From Piper betle (taxonomy: Eukaryota > Streptophyta > Magnoliopsida > Piperales > Piperaceae), in contig JAURVB010006750.1 of NCBI GenBank assembly GCA_033002965.1, positions 1-64,000 of the forward strand: DNA of 64,000 nt, in the 5' to 3' direction. Positions 1 to 11,300 of the stretch are shown piece after piece. Within the stretch, counting starts at the first letter, position 1. Each line of letters opens with the position of its first letter. The notes under the pieces are model-generated. The model was not told the origin of the DNA. It did not search any database and worked only from the letters and a program-made list of their open reading frames with translations. Both the position numbers and the translations under genes were made by a program.

Positions 1-1064
1 CTAAAACCTAAGGTGGTCAAGAATCTAGTTTCTCTTATGGCTTCATGTACGATTCCGCTATCTAGTTTATTTACTCGATGATTTGATATGAAATCTAATA
101 AAGTTCAACACTTCATACTCTTTCTTTTTCCTTTTCTTTCTCATTCCTTCTATCATTTTCCTTTTCCTTGATGAGGCTCAGACATTCATTTTCATGTGTC
201 CGTAACTTATATATTTATAACATTAGGGTTTCTCATTTTTTTCTCATCCCTTTTGTTTAAGACCTTTTTATTTACAAACTTCTTAAAGTTTTTTGAGTGA
301 AAAGCTTAATGAAGCCCTTCCATATTTCACATCAATAGTTGTAAAGTAAGATCTTTCTTATTCTTCTTGTCTGCTTCTTTTTCTTTCTGATCCATTTACA
401 ATGTGTGTTCATGAATGATAAGAGATCCAAGTAGCTCTTCAGTAGTGATAGTCTTTAAGTTCTTAGTTTTTTCAATAGTCATCACATTCCGTATCTACTC
501 ATTAGGTAGTGAAGCAAACAAGTTCCTATTGATCTCATTCAGAGCTAGTTTCTTACCAAGGTTTTGCAAGGCTACCATAATGTCATTGAACTAGTTGTAC
601 ATGATATTGATACTCTCACCGTCTTCCATTTTAAAGGCTCCATATTGTAACATAAGTAAGTTTATATTGGAATTCTTCACTTCGTGTGTCACTTGAAAGA
701 GTTCTCAAATCTCTAGAGCTAAAGTGCACCAAGACACCCTCGTGTATTTGGTTTTACATAGTGAACAAAGGAACACATTCATAACTTTAGCATTTAAGGA
801 ATGTGCTTTTTTTGCCTTTTGATCTCATGATCCTCTTTCGGATTTAGAATCCATATATCTATCGAGCACAAATTATTATAAATCAAGATCACAAGAAATA
901 AAGAAATTTTTTATTCTAGTTTTATAATTAGTATAATTAGAACCATCAATAAATATGGTCTTGTGATTGATTGTCATTTCAAAGCTTTTATCTTTCTCTC
1001 CATGACCATTAGGTATTTTTGGTTATCCAAAAATCAACAATCTTAACTGAACGCTTTGATGTCA
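1..1064 (-). mobile_element. Degenerate Ty1/copia gag fragment with primer-binding site, minus strand
   Basis: Read on the minus strand, about 830 down to 370 gives a copia-type gag polypeptide (UBN2-like). A clear stretch around 565-490 reads NLGKKLALNEINRNLFASLP, followed by an in-frame stop and then VMTIEKTKNLKTITTEELL. Upstream, about 760-700, it reads KTKYTRVSWCTLALEI. At 1053-1064 the minus strand has TGACATCAAAGC, a 9/12 match to the initiator-Met tRNA primer-binding site TGGTATCAGAGC, at the expected place between LTR and gag. Frameshifts and stops mean it cannot be expressed. The pol part would lie left of the window. Family assignment is confident; boundaries are not. Confidence 0.75.
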
Positions 1065-1067
1065 ATT

Positions 1068-3780
1068 GAAATACAATATCGGTACGCAGCGGAATATATA
1101 AAAACACTTAACAGAGTTAGTGCTCAAATTTATGATCTTATCCCATGGAGATACTAAATAAATATAGGTGAATATATACAAATAATTACAACTAGTGTTA
1201 ATGAACAAGTTGCAACAATTTGTATATAAGCCGAAAATAATTAAAGTACAAAATAGTAAGAATAAAGAATCAAACACAAAAATTTTTAAAGAGGTTCCCA
1301 AGTTATATGTCATCTCTTCTACACCATTGTATCCTACGGTCGGTAAGGCTTCTATGCTTCACTATGGCCAAACCAAATGACTCTTACAACCTAAGTGTAC
1401 AACCACTTATCTTTCACCAAGCAAGACCCAATTGCTTCACAAGCTACTTGTCCTTTACCACACCCAAACCCTAGTCAGCTTCACAAGGCACTCTTGTCCT
1501 TCTCCCATTAACCTCAAGCTTGACTTCGCAAGCCAACAAATTACTTATAATCACCCCTCACATTACTCTATTCCCGGAGTGTACAAACAACCCAATAGTG
1601 CAAGCATACATTAAAAGATCACACCCAATTTTATTTACAATAATTCTTCACAAGATTAACACGATCTTTTATAACACAAGAGATATATAAAGTATTGTCC
1701 AATCTCTTGAGAAAGTCCTAAGGTTGATAAAATGAAGCTTATCTAATGTTTCCCCCAAATTTAGCACTTTAACCTTATTTTGAAGTAAACTCTCACTTTG
1801 AATACTTCAAACACTTTGAATTTTTGGATATTAGGTAGTTTTTCCATGTTCATAACAAGCTCCTTATATACCCATAAAGTTCATAGCTTGTGTAACAGCC
1901 AACCACTTGAGTATGAATGTTGAGGCTCATCTAAACTCCAACAAAAATTTTCTTTTTCAAATTTAAATTCACACATTTAAAGCATTAGACTCCACTTGAC
2001 TATCTGGTCTTCAAAAAGTCTTCAAGGCTTCAACCTTTGTTCAACTTTATTGACTGTGATCATGTCCAAGTCTATATTCACAACATGTTCACTATAACAT
2101 GTCCAAGTTTAATCTGAAATGTCACAATATTCTGAAATAAATAAATTACAATTAGAGTTTATATGTACTTATTTTAGTTCAACCGAACTTTATCATAGAG
2201 CAATTCATTAGGCAATCCACATGATTTATATTTCATCATCAAATTGTAAAATGATCTTGTTTGAGACTTAACACATATGAATTATTAAATAAGCAATTTT
2301 TTATACCAAATGTTGAAAATTTGAAGTCAATTGAACAATAAACTTAAAATATTATGGAAAGTACCTAAACTATAAAATTTAATAAATTAATAGATATGAA
2401 TCAATTACTTTTGATCATTACTAGATTTGTGGAAAAAATACATGAAGAAATATCATACTCTAAAACAAATCATGTGAAAAAAACCCTAATCTTAATAGGG
2501 GAAAAATAATTACAAAATAACTAGGCGTAAAGAAAATCACAAAATGCCCAACGCAAAAAATCAAGTATCACACTTCTTAAATTATATATTTAATTTGTTT
2601 TCATATCTTTTTCCCATTTTCAAGTTTATACATCATAAACCATAATTTCTCGATATAAACCTATTCTAAAGAACTTTAATCCGTTAGAAGTTCACCATCT
2701 CTATACATATGTATATTTTTAAAAATAATTTTAAAAGAAGATTTGATAAGAAAACAAGGGGAACGTCACAATTTAAAACAATATATGACGGAAAATACAA
2801 TAATTTCATTATGGAAATATTATCAATAGATAAATAAATATCAAGAATGTCATAAAGTGTCCACTATAAAAATAAATATGTTTTAAGAAAAATAAAATCC
2901 CAAATTAAAAATAATAGAAAGGGGAAATAAGAAGATATAAATTATAACAAATAAAGCAATGATAAAGGAAAATAGAATAATACATGAAAAGAACTTGAAA
3001 ATACACAATCATTAGCCTTAATAATAATGAAGTGAATTATACGAAAGTGCCAGTAATTTTAAGAAAACTTTTTCATAGTAATCCTGATATCTCAAAAAAA
3101 AATAGTTGGTATATTTATGAGGAGTGGATGTGATACAATTTTTGGATTGGAGGGAGGGGGCAGGTGTGCGCACAAAACCAGACGTCGATCATTGACGATT
3201 GACATTGCATGTGTGTCCCATGCACAGGGCACGCACACAAGTCTCGGTTATGGGGGAATGGTGCAAGCGTAGCCCTTTAGGAGGGGTAGATGTCATTTAG
3301 GAGTGGTGCAATACCCTTAAGGAAATATTCAGACTATTTAAAAGATGTATCATATCCTTTAAAAAGGATGTAACTCATGGTGAATGCATCCCCTTAGACA
3401 CCCACTTAGAATTACTAATGTGCTAGACACATGCTTAGAGCAGATTTTATAGAAAAATTTATAGACTGCTATTTCAAATATATCTTTGCCCTTCCAAATT
3501 ATATGCAGTCAAAAAACATTATTTCCCTCAATTATGACATAATTTATTTTCTTTGATTTACTTCAAGTAGTTCAAGTCAATAATATTAAATTATTTTTAT
3601 TTAAATCTTAAATAATATATTGTCTTAGTTCAAGTAGTTTTTTTCCCAATTAAAAAAAAAACTAAACCCTAGTGGGCCAAAGTAAATGGGCCCAAATTCA
3701 AAATATGGGCCTTGGGGGGAAGGGTGGGGGTGTGAGTATGAAACACACCAAAGTACAGACAACAAACTAACAACACCCTC
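1068..3780. other. Spacer; probably begins with the LTR of the minus-strand copia remnant
   Basis: Sequence immediately right of the primer-binding site should be the 5' LTR of the gag remnant read on the minus strand. It contains GGTACGCAGCGGAA near 1080, a kind of motif seen at plant copia LTR ends. The other LTR edge could not be located and no target duplication was found. From about 2100 to 3050 it is AT-rich with no codable stretch. From 3120 to 3420 there is a more GC-rich, G-rich stretch of unknown origin. No gene is supported in this interval; the short ORFs are unconvincing. Confidence 0.35.
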
Positions 3781-4745
3781 TTGTCCTTTCAAACAATCCC
3801 ACTCCTTCCCCCACATCTGAAAAAAGAGTCGCGGGCAATTTCAAGGTTTTCCGGTCTCCCTCAATTCCCACCTTTGTGATTCCCTTCTGCCTCCTTCCTC
3901 TCCCCCCATTCCTCCTTCATCGCCGTCTCTTCGGTTCATTGGGCGGCTAAAAATCCAATCTTTGTGTAATTCTGTTGCAGATTTCAGGTGTTCTTTTGTG
4001 TTACTGGTTTGCTCCCGTCAAGAAAGCCAAGAAAGCTGAGTTCTTTTGGTAGCGTGTTTTTTTTAATGTTGGATTCGTAGATATTTGGTTTGTTGGTGCA
4101 GGATTTGTCTGTGTGCTGCATTGTGGGGGAGTTTGGCTGTTTATGGGTTTTGTTATTTGTGAATTTGGTAGTGTCAATATCGCGTCAATTTTTTTGCCGC
4201 GAAAAATTTTCTGGCTGTTGAGTGGTATGTTTGAATTTGTTGCAGGTGGAGGAGTTGATCACTCTTATATCTTTTATTCGATTCGACGTGCAAAGCTTTT
4301 CTTGTCATGTGTGAAGGTGGAACTATATTATGTAGGATCTTAACTATGTTTTTAAGTAAATGTTAGTTTGCTTGGAAAAAAAAGAGTAAATATTAGTTTT
4401 CTGCTTCAATTGAGCTGCTGCTGAATGGTTGTATGTGGGTGAATTTGTTTGTTCTGACAACATCTTTTTTGCATTTTATGAAGTAGAAATTTAACCGGTT
4501 GTTTTTTAGCTCAAATACCATGTTTTTTGATGTTTTTTATTTACATTTTCAGGTGTGGGCTGTACAGTAGACATGCTTTGATGTTCTTACTTATTTTAGT
4601 TGGATGCATCTTTCTTTTGATCTTTCAGAGACGAAGTGATGCAAGTTATTTTGGCATATGATTGAAGGGAAATCGATGTAGTTGGTTTGATAGTTTCATG
4701 GTTATTGCGTGAGCCGGGGATTGGCTTTTTACTATCGTCCGGTTA
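3781..4745 (+). promoter_or_regulatory. Promoter-proximal region and spliced 5' leader of the J-domain gene
   Basis: A CT-rich leader-like stretch (about 3840-3960) precedes the J-domain start codon by roughly 800 bases. Several good plant 3' splice sites lie in between, such as TTTACATTTTCAG ending about 4551 and GATCTTTCAG ending about 4629, suggesting one or more introns in the 5' UTR. The downstream ATG at 4746 is chosen because it opens the conserved N-terminal region of DUF3444 J-proteins. Transcription start and intron borders cannot be fixed without transcripts. The small ORF at 4113-4343 lies in this leader and looks like chance. Confidence 0.45.
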
Positions 4746-6676
4746 TTGGAAATGGAATGCAACAAGGAAGAGGCATTTCGGGCAAAGGAAGTTGCTGAAT
4801 TTAAAATGCAGTCCAAAGACTTCTTTACGGCTCGAACTATTGCCTTAAAAGCTCAGAGGTTATTTCCTGAGCTTGAGAATATTCCACAGATGTTATCTGT
4901 GTGTGATATCCACTGCGCTGCTGAGACAAAGGTTGGTGGTACTGAAATGGATTGGTATGGGATTCTTCAAGTGGCAGTAAGTGCTGATGATGCTACTATA
5001 AAAAAGCAGTTCCGAAAGCTTGCACTTTCTCTTCATCCAGACAAAAATAAGTCTTCTGGAGCTGAAGCAGCATTCAAGCTGATAGGAGAAGCTCAGCGAG
5101 TGCTTCTTGACTCAAAGTTGAGGTTGGAACATAATGTGAAAAGGAACTCTGCTTTAAAACAGACTTTACCTAGGCAGCACTGGGCTCCTTCAAGGAGTTC
5201 AGCTCGTCATCAGCAGAAAACAATTGATACGTTTTGGACCGCCTGTTCTTTCTGTCACGTGAGGTTTCAATATCACCTAAGTGTCGTGAATAAATCTCTT
5301 CGCTGCCAACACTGCTTGAAGGCTTTTGTTGCCAGTGAAATTAACGCCCAAGGACACCCTTTTAATGTAACCCCTGGAGTTCAGCAAAATTTCTTTTATG
5401 TTCCTCCGAAGACTAATGCTTTCAATCAGAATTTCCAAAATGGTTGTCAACAGGGTGAGAACGTGGCATCTTTTACCAACGGAGGAGTTAAAATGAATAT
5501 TTCTACAGAGAATAGTTCACAGTTTAGCACCCCAGCAAAACCAGGTGCAGAACATGCAAGTAGGACTGGGAACAGGGCGGGAGGTGGGGCAGAGAAGGAT
5601 GGTGGAACTGGAAATGCCCAGCAAACTTATAAGGCATCCAAAGCAGGAAACAAAAAAGAGGGAGGAGGGAGGAGATGGAATCCAGCGACAGTGATGATGA
5701 AAGTAGCTTCGATGAGGATGTTCGTGTGGGATCTGGTGATTTTACCTCATTCGAAAATGATGCAGGTAGATCTTTACGTCCTAGGAGATCAGCCAGAGAA
5801 AAGAAGCAGGTAGCATATAATGAAAGTGAGAGTGACGAGTTCAATGAAAATGACGAGGATGATGATAGCGATGATGAATATATACAATCTGCTGAAAAAT
5901 CAAGATTGGATGCTGATGGAGTTGGACCAGCAGTTAATGGAGAAAAAGAGGAGGATTCTGATGCTAAGGGAAAATCAAGTTCCGATTCTGAAGAAGGTGG
6001 CTTTACTTATCAGGAGCCAGAATTTTATGACTTTGACCGAGATAGGACGGAATCGGCATTTAAGGCTGATCAGGTTTGGGCACTATATGATGATCGTGAT
6101 AGCATGCCTAGATTCTATGCTCGAATAAGGAAGGTTTTTCAATCCCCGTTTCATGTGGATTTTACATGGCTGGAGCACCGTGCAATGAATGAATTTGAGA
6201 GTAACTGGAATAAGTCAGGGTTACCTATTGCTTGTGGGTATTTTAAGCTTAGAGGCAATGAATCCGGTGAAAGTGTTTCCATGTTCTCCTATCTTGTGTC
6301 ACCCCCAAAAAAGAACACCACTTACAAGATATATCCTAAAAAGGCCGAAATTTGGGCTATCTTTAAGGACTGGGATGTCAATTGGATCTATGATGGAGAG
6401 AAGGCTCATAGCTTTAAGTTTGAGGTTGTTGAAATACTCTCAGACTTTGACGATAACTGTGGTGCTGAAGTTGCCTACATGGTTAAGCTGAAAGGGTTTG
6501 TGAGTTTGTTTCAGAGGCGCAGTTCTGATTCTGTTCTAATACCTTCTACCGAGCTACTAAGATTTTCCCACAGAATCCCTGCTCTCAGGTTAACTGGTAG
6601 GGAAGGGAAATCTGCTCCGAATGGCTCTGTTGAGCTTGACCCAGCTGCCTCTCCTCCTGGTTTAGAAGAGTTTTGA
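4746..6676 (+). CDS. J-domain (DnaJ/Hsp40) protein with C-terminal DUF3444; one frameshift in an A run
   Basis: This is a plant DNAJ-DUF3444 protein, an Hsp70 co-chaperone-like family of poorly known, probably nuclear role. Residues 69-133 form a J-domain with HPD at 97-99. A zinc-ribbon-like CxxC..CxxC pair sits at C167/C170 and C187/C190. A Gly/Lys-rich linker, then an acidic Ser/Asp/Glu-rich stretch, leads to a DUF3444 domain near FYDFDRDRTESAFKADQVWA. The coding frame changes inside the A6 run at 5652-5657: frame one continues uselessly to 5813, while the true continuation (KRGRREEMESSDSDDE) is in the other frame to the stop at 6676. One extra A would give a single protein of about 643 aa, normal for the family. 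No intron is needed. It is either a sequence error or a recent frameshift; everything else is well conserved, so a working gene is likely. Confidence 0.88.
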
Positions 6677-7303
6677 TGAGTGTGGCAGTTCTAACAAACC
6701 CAAGGTGCAATGGGAACCATTAGCTTTCATGGGCAAGTGTCTGTCATTCTTGCAGATTCAGTCGTTTTGGGTTTTGAGGTAAATTAAGTTAGTATGCTCT
6801 AGTTTGTTCCTTTGTTGGATCGAAATTGTCAGCCAGATTATGTTGCTTTGAGTGGAATTTTGTACTTAATCGTTGTTAGCTTGAAGTGGCTTAGTTACTG
6901 ATCCGCACGGTTATAACCTAGTCCAAAAATAGTGTATTATCGCCTCTTTCATCATCTTCCACGAGTATTGGATACATATGGTAGTATTGCTTTCAGCCAT
7001 TTAGACGTCTGTCATCTCATTCCTATTTTTTTAAAGAAAAAAGTTATTATTAGTGATTTTGCTGTTGTAAAATATATAACAGGTGTTTGTCGCACTGATT
7101 AACTTATTTGGTCTTTCTAGTGTTAGCATCTGTAATGTTGACTCAAACACCTCAAAAAATATTTTCTGTAGCCCACGATAAGATAAAGACGCGGAGCATA
7201 TTTAAAATTGGTATATATTATACTAACTCGAAGAAAAGTAATGCCCAGAGTATAATTCTAAAAGTTATAGACCCAAACTCTAACACCGGCGGTTTATTAT
7301 CGG
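6677..7303 (+). other. 3' UTR of the J-domain gene and short spacer
   Basis: T-rich sequence with no coding signal follows the stop codon. It probably holds the 3' UTR, roughly to 6900-7080. No clear poly(A) signal stands out. The ORF at 7108-7320 has no recognisable family and is not called. Confidence 0.4.
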
Positions 7304-7317
7304 ATGCCCAAAGTCGA

Positions 7318-7800
7318 TGAAAATCCCCCAACCCCCCCCCCTCACCCACCCCTCAGTCATCCGCCCCTCACCCACTGTTGTCGCCATTGCCACCTTGTTG
7401 CCCCCCTTCTGTCGTTCGCTTCTCGCTTGTCATTGCTACCGCCCTTGCCCTGCCCCCCCCAAGCATCTGTCGCCCCCTCCGTCCCCCTACCCAGTCCGCT
7501 CCCCACTCATTGCTCCACCTCGACCCTGCCGCGGCCGCCACCTCCCCATCAACCCCTCCCTCCTCATAAGCCGCCCCCCCTTCCCCAGTCTTACTGCGGC
7601 CACCCCTACCCTCCCCCAACCTGGCCGCGGCTACTGCAGATCCCCTCCCCCAACCCCACCAGGGCCACAGACGCCTCCCTTCTCCCATCTGGCCTGTCGC
7701 AGCCGTCCATCGTTCCCCAACCCCATCGCAGCCATGGACGCCCACTCTCCCCCACCATGCCAGTCGCAAATGCCCCCCTCCCCCTCCCAGGCCTGGTCAG
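7318..7800. repeat. Pyrimidine-rich, strand-asymmetric low-complexity block
   Basis: About 480 bases are strongly C/T-biased on the plus strand, with several runs of 7-10 Cs (for example just after 7330) and many CCNCC steps. Every frame opens into Pro/Ser/His-rich ORFs on the plus strand and Gly/Arg-rich ORFs on the minus strand, which is what composition alone produces; no domain is visible. The surrounding DNA is AT-rich, so the block stands out. GC-rich blocks of similar look occur inside the long LTRs at 34700-35150 and 37080-37560, so a decayed retroelement LTR is one possible source. Confidence 0.6.
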
Positions 7801-7854
7801 CCATGGCCAAAACTTGGCCGTCAGAGAATGAAGTATTTTTTTATTTTCATCAAA

Positions 7855-8074
7855 TCTGAGCCGTACAATTATAAAGATTGCCCGTATTAAAGTTTGGGGC
7901 AGGAAAATTTTCCAGCCCGAGCTGAGAGAAATTTTACCCATATTTTAAATGTCTGCATTATAGTCTGAGTCGTACGATCATAAGGACGGCCTAGATTAGA
8001 GTTTGAGGCAAGAAAATTTTTTAGCGCCTCGACAGAGAGAAATTTTACCCATATCTTAAATGTCTGATTTATAG
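7855..8074. repeat. Two-copy direct tandem repeat of about 110 bp
   Basis: Copy 1 (7855-7963, 109 bp) and copy 2 (7964-8074, 111 bp) begin TCTGAGYCGTAC and end TTATAG. They share long blocks such as GAGAGAAATTTTACCCATAT and TTAAATGTCTG. They differ at scattered sites, so the duplication is not recent. It abuts the pyrimidine-rich block on its left. No coding function is seen. Confidence 0.85.
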
Positions 8075-8346
8075 TCTATAAATTACATTATCGTGGAATA
8101 TATATACCTTTTAGATATTTTAATACGGCTTTTATTTTTTATGTTTTCGGGCACTGGTAAAAGTGAAATTCTTTTATAGTGAAAGTTTCTTACAAAAGAG
8201 TTGGGGAAAAAACGCTTCAAAAGAGAATGCATTAGGTTACCATCAATAATTGTGTGCTCTCTTTTGCCACTACCAATAGACCAAGGCATCTGGCTGGTAT
8301 AAATGGTTGCCACATTTTGTAGTGTGAAATTTTGTTGAAGCATGAT

Positions 8347-11300
8347 TAAGGCTGATAATTGAGCGAGCTAGCTCGTGAGCATTTAGAGTTCGGCTTGGTT
8401 CGAATCGACTCGAAATACGACATTTAAATGCCCGAGTTTGAACTCAACTCGAACTCGAATCCTACGAGTCGAGCTTGAGCAAGGCATTGTTCGACTCGAC
8501 TCGACTCAATTATAACTTGAACTTGGCTCGTAACCCAACTCAAACTCAACTCGATAATATAATATAATATACATTATCACTTACTTACTCAAAATATAAA
8601 AATGTGACAAGGATATAATTTTATATTAAAATACACTTCTTCAAATTCTTCCCACCCTCTAATTTTCAATCGTCTCTATCTTTCATGACTTCTAAAAGGT
8701 GATTCCATGTGTTATTGGCTTATTTAGTTAATAGTTATCTATAAAAAATATCACATAATTTTATAAAAAGGAAAAAAATATTAATAGAGGATTCACACTT
8801 ATATTAAAATTTTCTTCTATATTTGTTGATAACATGATATGAAAAATAATTGTATGAAAAAAGGAAAGTACTAAATCAAACCCAAAAAATAAGTACAGAA
8901 CAAATATACACATAATAGAAATAAAAAATAAAAAATTATGTTTTTTAAAAAAAATCAAGATATTTAAATTAGATTAATTTAATTTAATTATATTATATTT
9001 TTTTAATTTTATTTAATAATTTTAAATTTTATTTTATTATTATTTACTTGAGAACCGGTCAAATTTTATTAACACACCTGCTTTTATGCATTTTCTCCCC
9101 GACTCCAAACGCATCTTCAACTTCTCCCCGACCAACATCTTCTTACAGCCGCACCTGCTACCGCGGCCGCCATCCCCGACCCATCCCGTCCTCCTCCACC
9201 TAGACTGTAGCCTAACTTCCCCGGCGTTCCTAAAGTGCAACTTTTCCTCTCCCGGCCGATTTGTTCCGTATTTGGTAGATGGGGGGATGATGATCTCCCT
9301 ATTTTTGTTGAAGAAGGGATCGATTATACGAGGGATGTTGCCACCGTGCGTACTGCTTGTGTGAACTTCGGCTGGGATTGGTTCGACATTTTGAGGTCTG
9401 CTGCTCTTTCTCCTCTAACAAATGAGTGATCTTGGATGTGTTTTGAGTCGTTGTAGTGAATAAAATGATTGCTTGCATTTCATTTTACTTGATAAAAGCA
9501 TTGGTCAGATGTAGTTGGTGGTCGTATTTAGGTTAGGTCAGCGTGGGGGATACAATGTGGAATGCAAATTTTCCGTCATATCAAACTTTTGATGTAAATG
9601 TAGTTGAATTTTAGTTTTTATTTGCTGAGAGGAAGCAAGTGACATTGTAGAGTGCATTTCTGCTGCCTAAATAAAATGTTGTGTTTGGTTGGTGATGTGA
9701 TTTGTGAGTTTATGGTGATCACTTAGTTTCGAGGAGATCATGAATTTGAAGGAGCTGAATTGCATTGCATGTAATGTGATGTGGTTTTCTTTGCCAGGCC
9801 ATTGTCAAGGAAGGATATACAAGTTCTAGTGGGCTACGGATGCCCCTCTACGGATGGGAAGTTGATTTTTTCAGCAAAGGTGCTGAGGAAATATGTTCAC
9901 CTTAATGAAGGAGATGTATGTAACACCCTGGCTAGAATTTGTTTGATCTTGCGTGTTACGTCATTTAGTGCAAGCATTGTTGATTTTTCTTAGTCATATT
10001 GGCTAGTTTTTTATTGGTTTTTTAACACAATCATACGTGGTAATCTTTAGGTTTGTAGTGCATGTAGCATGAGGAATTCCTGCAGCAAAGCTTACTTACT
10101 CACTTGTAAAGAAGATGAAGCGAGGACAGTGGATGTCATTCGTTTGTTGCTCACGTATGGATTTGATCCTATAAATGGATCAGTTGAAAATAAGTCGTTA
10201 ATGACAAATAAATCTATCAAAACAGTTATTCGGAAGTTGTTATATGAGATATCAAAGCTTGCCTCTGTTCCAATAGATCCAAATCTTCCACCTCCAATAA
10301 GAAAGGAGCCCCCTCCAAAAATTAAGCAGCCTCCACCACCACCAAAGAAACGAGTTGGACGTGATGACATTGAAATGAAAAAGGGCGATTGGCTGTGTCC
10401 AAAGTAATATTCTTTATTTCTTGGCGTAGTTTATTAAGTTCGTTTTTGAGTGCTTGTTATTCTGTTTTCTTGTTTTGAACAATTTTCTTGTGCGCTATGA
10501 TAGTTCTTTGTCCATTTTACTTGATTTATCATCTTTATCTGCCCATAATCCCAGCCAAGCAGGAGTCTACTTTAATAGGAGTATGGTAGGAGTTGACTAT
10601 GATTTGATATTTGATTATTTCTTTGCTATTTGCAACATTTCCATGGTTCATGCATATTGATTGGCATGTTCTTGTTTCAGATGTGATTTCATGAACTTTG
10701 CAAAGAACACATATGCTTGCAATGTGATGCCAAAAGGCCAAAGAGGCAGCTACTCCCAGGAGAATGGGAGTGTCCTGAGTATGTTTGTCATTGTCTACTA
10801 TAAGCTTTGATTTGTATATATTGTTTCAGGCCAATTGAGTATGTTAGCTATATGACCTTTGATGGGCATGTTATGGCTTATCCTATTTTCATGCTTTGCA
10901 GATGCAACTTCTTAAACTACAGGCGAAACATGGTTTGCTTCCACTGCGAGCACAAGCGTCCACCAGATGAATACATAGAAAACAAAGTCCAGGAAAAGCA
11001 AAGTCATCCTGGAACAAGATTGCAAAGATTGGCTCGAAATCCAGTTATGTCTGATGCATGGAACTTTGACTTTGATGATAATGAATCTGATGGCGCCGAT
11101 GTTGCAGCATTTGAATTTGCTGATCCACCAAAAGCAGATGGGCTATATTCTGTGGACAATCAAACTCATGAAAACGGGAAGATGCACGAATTTCAGGATG
11201 AATATACGTTTGTGAACGGTCAGGCACAAGGTGTAGGGGAAGAACGACAATATTCAAAACCACGCAAAAGCTGGGGCCCTCCATCGGTTGCAAATGGTAC

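Noticed and set aside
4113..4343. 76-aa ORF upstream of the J-domain gene
   Set aside because: It lies in the probable 5' leader or its intron; no family, and AT/T-rich codon use.
7304..7859. Long Pro/Ser-rich ORFs in three frames
   Set aside because: The C/T-rich composition opens all frames; no domain, no start context, no splice structure.
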